Shown piece by piece: positions 1-6,867 of a stretch of DNA of 7,843 nt. The position numbers and the translations under genes were made by a program. The DNA is from Candidatus Aminicenantota bacterium. GTDB lineage: Bacteria > Acidobacteriota > Aminicenantia > Aminicenantales > Aminicenantaceae. The notes under the pieces were generated by a model that saw only the letters and a program-made list of their open reading frames with translations, was not told the origin of the DNA and ran no database searches. Within the stretch, counting starts at the first letter, position 1, and each line of letters starts with the position of its first letter. Location: the NCBI GenBank assembly GCA_030607635.1, contig JAUWJP010000072.1, positions 1-7,843 of the forward strand. Direction: 5' to 3'.

Positions 1-46
1 CTAACCAATTTTTTATTCAAGTATTATCTTTTCTGTAGGTTTATTT

Positions 47-391
47 TGGAGGCGGCGGGAATCGAACCCGCGTCCGAAGACATTCAACAGATAGCTTCTA
101 CATGCTTATCCTCTTCTGCAATCTCGTTCTGAAGTGTCCGAAGAGGAAGAACACAACGGAACCAGGCCCGATCAGCTTCACTTGCCAGGCTCAGGACTAA
201 CCTGGGTTGCTATCCTGCTAATCGACGCTTCTCAAGCACCGCAGGAAAGAACTAGAGAAACGGCATGCCTACTATTTAGGCAGCAATAGGCAGAGTTTCT
301 GCATTTAGTTTTTTCCACCTTTTTACGAGGTGGGTGGAATCTCGACATGCTACATCTGCCTCATTATCTCCGTCGAAACCAATTCGCCCCC
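47..391 (-). ncRNA. ssrA: transfer-messenger RNA (tmRNA), one-piece form
   Basis: This RNA rescues ribosomes stalled on broken mRNAs: it enters as an alanyl-tRNA mimic, then templates a degradation tag. On the minus strand the 5' end reads GGGGGCGAATTGGTTTCGAC, the hallmark tmRNA start with its D-loop-like segment. The 3' end carries the T-arm, GCGGG TTCGATT CCCGC, followed by CGCCTCC and discriminator A. The 5' GGGGGCG pairs with the 3' CGCCTCC over seven base pairs, one of them G-U. A CCACC/GGTGG stem upstream of the tag fits pseudoknot 1, and the tag stop lies in a hairpin (TGCCTA/TAGGCA), as is usual for helix 5. The bases after the discriminator are AAA, so CCA is not encoded and must be added after transcription. 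The length of 345 nt is normal for one-piece tmRNA. SmpB is not in the window. The ends are set from acceptor-stem pairing. Confidence 0.97.
276..302 (-). other. tmRNA tag-peptide reading frame (AETLPIAA)
   Basis: This is the mRNA-like part of ssrA. The resume codon is taken as GCA at 302-300, preceded by CTAAAT, which resembles the usual A-rich context upstream of resume codons. In frame this gives Ala-Glu-Thr-Leu-Pro-Ile-Ala-Ala and then TAA at 278-276. The Ala-Ala end is the standard recognition signal for ClpXP-type proteases, and the stop codon sits inside the helix 5 hairpin as expected. At eight encoded residues it is at the short end of known tags. The stop and C-terminal codons are secure; the exact resume codon is inferred from context. 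Confidence 0.8.
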
Positions 392-406
392 GTCTCTCAG
401 ATTTAA

Positions 407-436
407 ATTATAATTTAGATATCAAAGCTTTGTCAA
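407..436 (-). promoter_or_regulatory. sigma70-type promoter of ssrA
   Basis: On the minus strand TTGACA (436-431) and TATAAT (412-407) both match the sigma70 consensus exactly and are separated by 18 bp. Transcription should start about 7 bases past the -10 box, near position 400. That leaves a leader of roughly 8-9 nt before the mature tmRNA 5' end at 391, which RNase P would remove. Perfect hexamers fit a strong constitutive promoter for an abundant stable RNA. The -35 box overlaps a tandem 7-bp repeat described separately. Confidence 0.85.
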
Positions 437-445
437 TGGTCAATG
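432..445. repeat. tandem 7-bp direct repeat over the ssrA -35 box
   Basis: Two adjacent copies of GTCAATG lie at 432-438 and 439-445 (minus strand CATTGACCATTGAC). The promoter-proximal copy supplies most of the TTGACA -35 hexamer. The second copy supplies TTGACC seven bases upstream, which is too far from the TATAAT box (25 bp spacer) to act as its -35. This may be a simple duplication or a small binding site; nothing in the sequence decides which. Confidence 0.5.
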
Positions 446-690
446 GTGCGTGGAGTTCCCCCAAAAATTATGGATTAAATAGATTTCTTTGTAAACTATC
501 TGTTCTTAACATTGAATTTAAACCCTGAGAGCCTATCTTTAATCTAAAAAGATAAAAAAAGTACCCCCAATATTTCGCTTTTTCAATTGTGATTTTCCCC
601 AACTTGAACAAATAAAATTAGTTATCTATTTTTTAGCCTAATTTTTAAGGGAACTCGAGAGGATAAAAAAGGTCTTTTTTGGATTGTTTT
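437..690. other. intergenic region with no supportable gene
   Basis: This stretch lies between the ssrA promoter and the stop codon of the HEAT/WD40 gene, both on the minus strand. It is AT-rich with several short G runs on the minus strand. I see no convincing reading frame with a ribosome binding site, no tRNA and no GC-rich hairpin followed by a T run. The only palindromic elements are weak AT stems, A6/T6 around GGTC at 665-680 and ATCTTT/AAAGAT near 536-554, neither a persuasive terminator. Where the long operon transcript ends is therefore unclear, and it could read through into ssrA. Confidence 0.6.
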
Positions 691-3600
691 TCACGAAGGT
701 TGTAGAGAGAGCTTGCTTAATTCTGTTCTGACATAATACTCAATTCCCCAAAAACGGATGCTATGCTGGTCCGGGGCTTCCATACCGCAAGTCATTATCC
801 TTGATCCTGTTGCCAGACAATCTTTTGTTTCCATGGTGTGTCCGTCTAAGATTTTGTATTCCCAGTAATCTTTTCCCGGGATGATTATGGCTAAGTTTCC
901 ATTTCCTTGTTTGCTCTTTCTTTTCGAGGCTGAGAGACCGACGATGATTCTTCCATCAAAATAGACATTAACGCCCGAGATTGTTTTCTCGAAAGGGGAT
1001 GAAATCACATGGGAGATTCCGTCTTTAAAATTGATAATACTTATTTTACTCTTTAAATCTTTCTTTATGTGGTCAGCGTAATAATCCCCCTCTATGATGG
1101 CTAGAATTTTTCCCTGAGGATACAACTTAATGTGATGAGGCTTCCCCTCGAGATTTTCAACAATATTCACCAACCCTTTATCCATATCCCAGTGTCTAAG
1201 AGTTTTATCCAAACTACCTGAGTATATCCGGCCAAAATAATCCACGGCTAAGGATAAAACCGGCTGGTGGTGGCCTTCCAAGGTAAAGATATTTTTATTC
1301 AGAAAATCCCAGATCCTGATCGACCCATCTTTGTGTCCGGTAATAATCCTGTCTCTTGGAAAAGAAGTGATTGCCAGAGCTGGCGAATTGGTCTTTCCAA
1401 TCTTAACGATTTCATTCCTTTCAAAGGAAACATTCGTTAACTCTCCCTTATGATTTATCAAGAAAATATCTCGACCCAGTAATGTTATGTCTGTGTTTCT
1501 TTCCACAAAAGTGTAGAATATTCGGTTATCAAGAAATGTGAGAACAAAAACGCTTCCCTCCTCCCCTACGCCTGCAATCTGGTCCTGAGCATAAAATCTG
1601 ATTTGTTTTGCTTTTAAGTCGTCCATTTCTATGGTTTGAAGAAGATTTGGTTGCTCGGCGAGGTTTTCATTCAACTTTGCTCTGAATTTTCTTTCTTCAG
1701 GAGAGAAGGATTTGGCGCTTGATTTTGGCCAATCTTCACTTCTTAAAGAGAAATTTTCCTGCCTGAGAGACAGTGTTTCAGGCTCAATCTTTAAGGGTTT
1801 CGACTCTTGGTTAAAATCCCCGATCCTTATCAGATCCCCCCAGGAATCTATTTTTTTCTTTTCAAATAATTCTTGTGTTTCCTGGCTGTTCAGACGAGAA
1901 GAAATGGAATTGTCGAGGTCGTACAATAAAACAATTCCTTCTTGATAGAAATGTGTGTCTTCGAGAGATGGTTCCTCTACAAAAGATAGATGAGTTTCAA
2001 CGCTTTCAAGGGCAATTTCTCTTTCTTCTAAGTTCAATCTCCTTCTGGATAAAGTCGCCCTAAAATTTACCTCAACGTCTAATTCTCCCTTGAAATAGAA
2101 TAAATCAATGACTCTCTGAAAATAGTGTTGGTCGCGGCAGCCATCTAAAATGATCAATTTTTTATTTGAATTTTTCTCTAGGAATTGTCTGAAGAACTCG
2201 TCAGGATCATCCTCCTCCTCAGAGAGAGGATAATCTTGATAGTAGACCGGCTCAATATATTTTTTTAACCATTTTAATCCCAGAATTCGGTTAAATATTT
2301 TGTGATCTTTTTTTCGATCACGCATCAAATAGAGTATTTCGTCCGGTTTTAAATCAGCAAATCCATTAATAATCGATTCGCAGAAATATGTCTTCCCTGT
2401 ACCCGAATCTCCGTTGACAGCTATAATGGCTCTCTTTTTTAAGTTTATTAAGTAATGCAGTGTTTCCGAGAGTTCGTACAACCCTTTCTGGGCAGGCTTG
2501 AGCCCTAGGATGCTCACTGCTCCGATGTTATAAAGATAGAGCGAATGAGTGAATTCAGGCATATCAATTTTTCTTAAGGCACTCACAGTTTCTTCAAAGA
2601 TTTGCTTGTTCTTGGTTTTTAATAATTTTAATAGAGTGATGGCGATATCGGCACTTACCCCCCCGAATTTTTCTTTCTGGGCTTTTCCAATTTCTCCCAA
2701 TGTCCACGCTAAATATGTTTTTAATTTTGCCGAAGGATATTCTTCATATTTTACCAAAGAGGAAAGGCGTTGGATCGATTCTAAGCCAATTTTTCCTAGC
2801 GCCCAGAAAGCTTCTTCCTTTTGCTTTAGTATGTGATGAATTTTTCCTTCTCGATGGCCTTGAGAGGGCTCAATCTCATCATGTTCTTCCAAGACTTGGG
2901 CAATGGCCTTGACCGCCTTTTTTTCTTTCAAATTCCCAAGAGTGTAAATCAAATTTTCTCTTATTTTTGAGTAGTACGAAGGGAAAAGACTCGTGGCTTT
3001 TAATAATGTCTCAGTGGATCGGGAATCCTGGAGAATACTGAGGATGACTGAGGCGTTATACTGGATGCCGCTTGAAATGTCTATCTTCTCATCCATCAAC
3101 AGAGAAAGGCAAGGACGCAAGAGAGCCGGAGAGGCGAGAGTAGCAATTCCCATCGGCGGCTGGATTTTTTCAATGATTAAAGAGAAAATTTCTTCACTTC
3201 GTTTTGGATCTTCTGCTTTCTCGAGAAGCTGATTCAGAGTTTTCATCAATCTTTCTTCTTCAGAAATCATCTTGGGAATGGGCTCGATAATTTCAGGAGA
3301 TCGCTTTTTTAATTCATCTAAAATATCGAAAATAAATCCTTCATTTTCTTTTGCATTTGAAAGACAGTTTAAAAAATGATTCATGGTTCGGAGTTCTTTT
3401 ATGGATTCTTGTTTCTGGACTTTTGCCGCTGTATCCCAGTCATGAACAAAAGATTCAGCGTTTAGGCGAGTAGCTTCATAATGGAGTATCCACGCTAATA
3501 CTTCAAGAATGATTAAAAAAGGATAAACTTTTTCTGATCGGCCTCCCGAAGAATATGATTGAATTATCTTTTCATCGATTTCATCTTCTTTTAAGCTTTC

Positions 3601-3903
3601 AGGGCGGACTTTAGGTTTTTCCAAACGTGCCAATTTTATTTTTTTAGTAATGAGCCAAGCTCTGTCGCTTGCAAAAAGAGAGAAAATGTTCGGGATAAAT
3701 AAGAACTGTTTTTCCTCTCCCATCCTCCACATTTGATAGAGCAATTCGCTTGAAATTCGATCGATTAGAGTTTTAGGATTTTCTTCCCATTCCCCTTTTA
3801 AATTGAGATAGGTGAATCTTTTCGGATCAAATTCACTAATAATGACTCTTCCAACCTGGATGAGATTTTCCAGGGTTGGGCGTTTAAGTAGCTGCTTTTT
3901 CAT
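691..3903 (-). CDS. HEAT-repeat / P-loop NTPase (kinase-like) / WD40 fusion protein, 1070 aa
   Basis: I do not recognise this as a named protein. Residues 1-230 are largely helical and match no family I know. Residues about 258-447 look like degenerate HEAT-type helical pairs (for example ENLIYTLGNLKEKKAVKAI and TYLAWTLGEIGK). Residues 490-695 form a P-loop domain: Walker A GDSGTGKT at 498-505 and a Walker-B-like LIILDG ending at Asp587-Gly588. The GDSGTGKT signature and an arginine-rich stretch after Walker B recall phosphoribulokinase/uridine-kinase P-loops, but this assignment is tentative. Residues about 695-765 are a charged linker. Residues about 770-1055 are a beta-propeller with two clear WD40 blades (GHKDGSIRIWD at 856-866; SGSLDKTLRHWD at 895-906) and weaker blades, ending near HSIRFWG. 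No signal peptide or membrane segment is seen, so it should be cytoplasmic. It starts 21 bp after the response regulator stop, with no good Shine-Dalgarno sequence, which suggests translational coupling. A role as scaffold or effector of the two-component pair is inferred from gene order. Confidence 0.9.
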   Translation of the reverse strand: MKKQLLKRPTLENLIQVGRVIISEFDPKRFTYLNLKGEWEENPKTLIDRISSELLYQMWRMGEEKQFLFIPNIFSLFASDRAWLITKKIKLARLEKPKVRPESLKEDEIDEKIIQSYSSGGRSEKVYPFLIILEVLAWILHYEATRLNAESFVHDWDTAAKVQKQESIKELRTMNHFLNCLSNAKENEGFIFDILDELKKRSPEIIEPIPKMISEEERLMKTLNQLLEKAEDPKRSEEIFSLIIEKIQPPMGIATLASPALLRPCLSLLMDEKIDISSGIQYNASVILSILQDSRSTETLLKATSLFPSYYSKIRENLIYTLGNLKEKKAVKAIAQVLEEHDEIEPSQGHREGKIHHILKQKEEAFWALGKIGLESIQRLSSLVKYEEYPSAKLKTYLAWTLGEIGKAQKEKFGGVSADIAITLLKLLKTKNKQIFEETVSALRKIDMPEFTHSLYLYNIGAVSILGLKPAQKGLYELSETLHYLINLKKRAIIAVNGDSGTGKTYFCESIINGFADLKPDEILYLMRDRKKDHKIFNRILGLKWLKKYIEPVYYQDYPLSEEEDDPDEFFRQFLEKNSNKKLIILDGCRDQHYFQRVIDLFYFKGELDVEVNFRATLSRRRLNLEEREIALESVETHLSFVEEPSLEDTHFYQEGIVLLYDLDNSISSRLNSQETQELFEKKKIDSWGDLIRIGDFNQESKPLKIEPETLSLRQENFSLRSEDWPKSSAKSFSPEERKFRAKLNENLAEQPNLLQTIEMDDLKAKQIRFYAQDQIAGVGEEGSVFVLTFLDNRIFYTFVERNTDITLLGRDIFLINHKGELTNVSFERNEIVKIGKTNSPALAITSFPRDRIITGHKDGSIRIWDFLNKNIFTLEGHHQPVLSLAVDYFGRIYSGSLDKTLRHWDMDKGLVNIVENLEGKPHHIKLYPQGKILAIIEGDYYADHIKKDLKSKISIINFKDGISHVISSPFEKTISGVNVYFDGRIIVGLSASKRKSKQGNGNLAIIIPGKDYWEYKILDGHTMETKDCLATGSRIMTCGMEAPDQHSIRFWGIEYYVRTELSKLSLQPS

Positions 3904-3924
3904 CGATGCAAAAATAAAAAGATT

Positions 3925-4701
3925 CTATTTTGAAACAATAAGACTTTGCAGATCTTCTTCAAGATTGGTTGGTTCTATTCTGAAAAGCCATCCATCGCTA
4001 TAGGGGTCCCTTCTTAATAGAGAAAAGTCCTCTTTTAACCTTTCATTGAGCTCGAGTACTCTCCCAGTGGCTGATGACCATATGCGGTGACTGTATTTTT
4101 CAGCGTCAGTGATTTTGGCGCACTCTTCCCCCTGAGTGACATTGTCATTCTCATGAGGAAGCTCAAGGTGAGTAATAATTCCTACTGGTTTAAGAAAGCC
4201 TGCGACGACACCTACAGTAACAAGGCCATTTCCTTCTTTTCGGAGCCACGTATGACCAATTATGTAATAAAGATCGGAGGGCATCTTGGGCGGAGGTGGC
4301 TCTTTTTTGGCTTTTTCCTCGCTTTCTATTTTTTTAAAGGACCGAGAAACCAAACTTCTTAATTCCGCAGGAGTAAAAGGCTTTGGGATGTAATCGAAAG
4401 CACCGATTTTAATCGATTGAACGGCTGTTTTTATGGCAGGGTAACCTGTAATCATGATAACAATGATTTCAGGTCTTTTCTCTTTTAATGATTTTAAAAG
4501 GTCCAACCCGCTAATTCCGGGCATCATTAAATCAGTAATAACCAAATCGTAGCATTCTTCCAAATCTTTTTTTAGAGCTTGCTCCCCACTCAAAGCGGTA
4601 TCGACTTGATATTCTTCAGTTACAATTGCCTTAGAGATACTCTTGCAGACTGTTATTTCGTCATCGACGACTAATATTTTTCTCTTATTTTTTTCCAACA
4701 T
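3925..4701 (-). CDS. response regulator with C-terminal GcvH-like (lipoyl-carrier) domain
   Basis: Residues about 6-122 are a complete receiver domain: acidic pair Asp13/Asp14, phospho-acceptor Asp57 in VITDLMMPG, Thr85 in MITGYP, and Lys107 in IPKPF. A Lys/Pro-rich linker (about 123-141) follows. Residues about 143-251 match glycine cleavage H protein along their length: HTWLRKEGNGLVTVGV, LELPHENDNVTQGEEC, SATGRVLELNERL and RRDPYSDGWLFRI. Counting back from the ATG of SATG, Lys202 (DAEKYSHRIW) falls at the H-protein lipoyl-lysine position, where GcvH usually has ESVKAASD, with one inserted residue on the N-terminal side. The fold and lysine are kept while the flanking motif has diverged. There is no DNA-binding or catalytic output, and no glycine cleavage genes are nearby, so a housekeeping role in glycine decarboxylation is unlikely. 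The start is fixed by AGGAGG five bases before the ATG. It lies 26 bp after the kinase gene, its probable cognate partner. Confidence 0.93.
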   Translation of the reverse strand: MLEKNKRKILVVDDEITVCKSISKAIVTEEYQVDTALSGEQALKKDLEECYDLVITDLMMPGISGLDLLKSLKEKRPEIIVIMITGYPAIKTAVQSIKIGAFDYIPKPFTPAELRSLVSRSFKKIESEEKAKKEPPPPKMPSDLYYIIGHTWLRKEGNGLVTVGVVAGFLKPVGIITHLELPHENDNVTQGEECAKITDAEKYSHRIWSSATGRVLELNERLKEDFSLLRRDPYSDGWLFRIEPTNLEEDLQSLIVSK

Positions 4702-4706
4702 TTATG

Positions 4707-4712
4707 CCTCCT
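4707..4712 (-). promoter_or_regulatory. ribosome binding site of the response regulator
   Basis: On the minus strand AGGAGG is followed by CATAA and then the ATG at 4701. This is a full consensus Shine-Dalgarno sequence with a 5-nt spacer and fixes the start. It is the only strong ribosome binding site in the three-gene cluster, suggesting that the regulator is translated more efficiently than its neighbours. Confidence 0.85.
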
Positions 4713-4727
4713 TTTTTGACTATAGGT

Positions 4728-6728
4728 TTAGTCTGTAATGGGTAAGCTGATGGTGAATACAGATCCCTGACCCAGCTCGCTCTTTACTTCAATCTTTCCC
4801 TGATGCTGTTCAATGATTCCGTAGCTTACAGCCAGACCAAGGCCGGTGCCGCTACTTTTCGTGGTGAAAAATGGGTCAAACAATTTATTTATATTTACTT
4901 TAGGGATGCCTTTTCCAGTATCGATGAACTCTATTTCAATGTATTTTTTGTCCGTCGAAAATTGGCTGCTTATATTGAAAGTGCCGCCATCGGGCATTGC
5001 TTCTGATGCGTTGATCATGAGGTTCCAGAAAACCTGCTCGACTTTATCTTTATCAACCCTAATTTGAGGCAAGTTCTGATTTAGCTTTTTTATTATGCTT
5101 ATGTTTTGAAAAGAAGTTTGGTTTTCGAGGAGTTGGAGCGTGCGGTTAATAATTTCGTTAATATCTGTATAAGCTTTCTGTGGAAGGCTCTGGCGGGAGA
5201 ATTCAAGCAATCCTTTGACAATATTTGTGCATCTTGTTGTTTCATCTGCGATTAAACTGAGGTACTCGTGAAAAGCATGGTTTTTTTCTAATTTCTCTAG
5301 CATAAGATGGGTGTTGATCAAAATAGAAGTTAGAGGATTGTTGATTTCATGAGCCACGCCAGCAGACATTTTACCCAGAGAAGCCAATTTTTCTGATTGG
5401 ATCAAATAATCCTGCATTTCACGAAGTTCTTTTGTTCTTTCTTCCACTCTCTTTTCCAAAGTTTTACCCCATTTGATAAGCTTTTCATTGGCCTTTTTCA
5501 AATTCTCGGTCATTTGATTAAAAGATTGAGCTAACTGGCCTATTTCATCCCGAAAATTTATTTCAACCTTATGGTCCAAATCTCCTTGGGCTATTTTATT
5601 CGTTGCAAACACTACACCCTGAATAGGATGAATGATTGTTGAGGTGATAAAGAAAAGGATCGTGAGAAGCAAAACAACGCAGAGAATGGCCATCCCTGTA
5701 AATTTGATCATGACATTGTTTCTTAAATCAATATATGGCTTTTCCAGCATCCCCACATAAAGGATGCCGATGATTCTCCCATCAATATTTTTTATGGGTT
5801 CATAAGCAGCAATATACCACTCATTAACCACGAATGCTCGGTGAATCCACGGTTTTCCTTCCTTTAATACCGCCTGATTAACCTCTTTTGATACACGGGT
5901 ACCAATGGCTCTTTCTCCATTAGCTTTTTTGACATTGGTAGAGATTCTTAAATCGTGTTGGAAAATAGTTGCTGTGCCTGTTTCTATCCCTTTGTATTTT
6001 TCTCCTTTGTATACAATCTCTTTAACCCTGTCCACAATTTCATAGTTTTGATTAAGAAGTATTCCTCCGTACAATACTCCAAGTATAGTCCCTTCTTCAT
6101 CAATAAGGGGGGATGCAGCTTTAAGCACCATTCCGTTCTCTTCATAATCTTCAGTTCGGGGAGCTGCCGTGGGGGGAGGGATGAGTTTTAAATAAGCGCG
6201 TGCAACAAGGTCTTTTCCTTCTTTTAACAATTCTTCTCGTGGGATGATTTGAGTAGCTGCTACTGTTTCTCCTTTCAGAGCTCGTATGACTAAGGGGTCG
6301 TTTAACTGATCATCTCCCATTATTTCAGGTTGTGTGGTTCTTAGAATCACCTTCCCCTGAGTATCGGTCAAGGTTAACATATCTAAATTAAATTCTTTCG
6401 TGACACGACCGAGATATTTTTTGAGAATCTCTTTTTCGTTTCGCTTTATGGCCTTTTGTATTGATTCGTGGGTAGAATTTAATCTGACGATGTCTCTTAC
6501 GTCATTAAGCTTTTCATGATAAACCATCCAGGCTGAGGCTAAATCATGTTTGACTTTGGCCTGTGCTAGAGAAAAAATAGTTTTGTGTTCGAGCCTTGTT
6601 CCAAAAATGAGCGATACTATACCTCCGAGACTAATGACCAAAAGAAAAGAAAGGATAAATTTGGCTCTTAGAGGAAGATTGAGGAATTTTTCTAGTGCTT
6701 TTTTGAAATGCATATTAAACACGATCAA
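4728..6728 (-). CDS. membrane sensor histidine kinase (Cache-HAMP-HisKA-HATPase)
   Basis: First half of a two-component system: it should sense an extracytoplasmic ligand, autophosphorylate on histidine and pass phosphate to the adjacent regulator. Membrane helices lie at about 22-43 and 343-365. The roughly 300-residue loop between them has Cache-type features (LTDTQGKVILRT; LGVLYGGILLNQNYEIVDRV; WYIAAYEPIKNIDGRIIGILYVGML) and resembles Cache_3-Cache_2 sensors, which usually bind small organic ligands. A HAMP domain follows (about 365-418, RDEIGQLAQSFNQM), then a coiled coil to about 445. The H box LASLGKMSAGVAHEINNP has phospho-acceptor His460. The ATPase has its N box at NLMINASEAM (Asn573), G1 DTGKGIP (603-609), the F box FDPFFTTK and G2 GTGLGL. 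All key residues are intact. The longest frame starts at TTG (6728), without a clear ribosome binding site. An in-frame ATG at 6713, giving MHFKKALEKF, is an equally good or better start. Confidence 0.95.
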   Translation of the reverse strand: MIVFNMHFKKALEKFLNLPLRAKFILSFLLVISLGGIVSLIFGTRLEHKTIFSLAQAKVKHDLASAWMVYHEKLNDVRDIVRLNSTHESIQKAIKRNEKEILKKYLGRVTKEFNLDMLTLTDTQGKVILRTTQPEIMGDDQLNDPLVIRALKGETVAATQIIPREELLKEGKDLVARAYLKLIPPPTAAPRTEDYEENGMVLKAASPLIDEEGTILGVLYGGILLNQNYEIVDRVKEIVYKGEKYKGIETGTATIFQHDLRISTNVKKANGERAIGTRVSKEVNQAVLKEGKPWIHRAFVVNEWYIAAYEPIKNIDGRIIGILYVGMLEKPYIDLRNNVMIKFTGMAILCVVLLLTILFFITSTIIHPIQGVVFATNKIAQGDLDHKVEINFRDEIGQLAQSFNQMTENLKKANEKLIKWGKTLEKRVEERTKELREMQDYLIQSEKLASLGKMSAGVAHEINNPLTSILINTHLMLEKLEKNHAFHEYLSLIADETTRCTNIVKGLLEFSRQSLPQKAYTDINEIINRTLQLLENQTSFQNISIIKKLNQNLPQIRVDKDKVEQVFWNLMINASEAMPDGGTFNISSQFSTDKKYIEIEFIDTGKGIPKVNINKLFDPFFTTKSSGTGLGLAVSYGIIEQHQGKIEVKSELGQGSVFTISLPITD

Positions 6729-6867
6729 AATATTACTACTATATATTATATTATGACTAAGCTAAAAATAGATTCAACATAAAAATTACTTGAAAGAAGA
6801 AATATTTTTTTACTAGCATTTTTTTCAAAAAAGACTTGACAAAAATTATGAGAGAGCCAATCAGCCA
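6729..6867. promoter_or_regulatory. divergent intergenic region between kinase cluster and patatin gene
   Basis: These 139 AT-rich bases separate two outward-facing transcription units, so promoters for both should lie here. On the minus strand there is a plausible promoter for the kinase cluster (6750-6777). On the plus strand no clean pair is seen. TTGACA at 6836-6841 is a perfect -35 hexamer, but at normal spacing it has only AATCAG for a -10 and would start transcription beyond the patatin GTG. A weaker combination is TTGAAA (6790-6795) with TAGCAT (6814-6819), spacer 18. No operator-like long palindrome was found. Confidence 0.45.
6750..6777 (-). promoter_or_regulatory. candidate promoter of the kinase/regulator/HEAT-WD40 cluster
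   Basis: On the minus strand TTGAAT (6777-6772) is followed after 16 bp by CATAAT (6755-6750), a five-of-six match to the -10 consensus. An overlapping TATAAT at 6750-6745 is a better hexamer but lies 21 bp from that -35. Transcription would start near 6740, leaving a leader of under 30 nt before the ATG at 6713. Because the region is very AT-rich, chance matches are likely. Confidence 0.35.

Noticed and set aside
334..528. Plus-strand open frame of 64 codons
   Set aside because: It runs antisense through the 5' part of the tmRNA and its promoter, and has no recognisable protein features.
665..680. Intrinsic terminator after the HEAT/WD40 gene (A6 / GGTC / T6 palindrome)
   Set aside because: The stem is only A-T pairs with a 4-base loop and no GC-rich section, too weak to call a terminator.
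1712..3232. Several plus-strand open frames inside the HEAT/WD40 gene
   Set aside because: They are antisense to a long coding region with clear domain signatures; their translations are low-complexity and match nothing.
691..3903. STAND/NACHT-type defence protein
   Set aside because: The HEAT, P-loop, WD40 order is suggestive, but the P-loop surroundings do not show the NACHT or NB-ARC motifs I would need, and the neighbours are signalling genes rather than defence genes.
3925..4701. The GcvH-like domain as evidence of a glycine cleavage system here
   Set aside because: No GcvT, GcvP or lipoate ligase genes are nearby, and the domain is fused to a receiver, so a signalling role is more likely.
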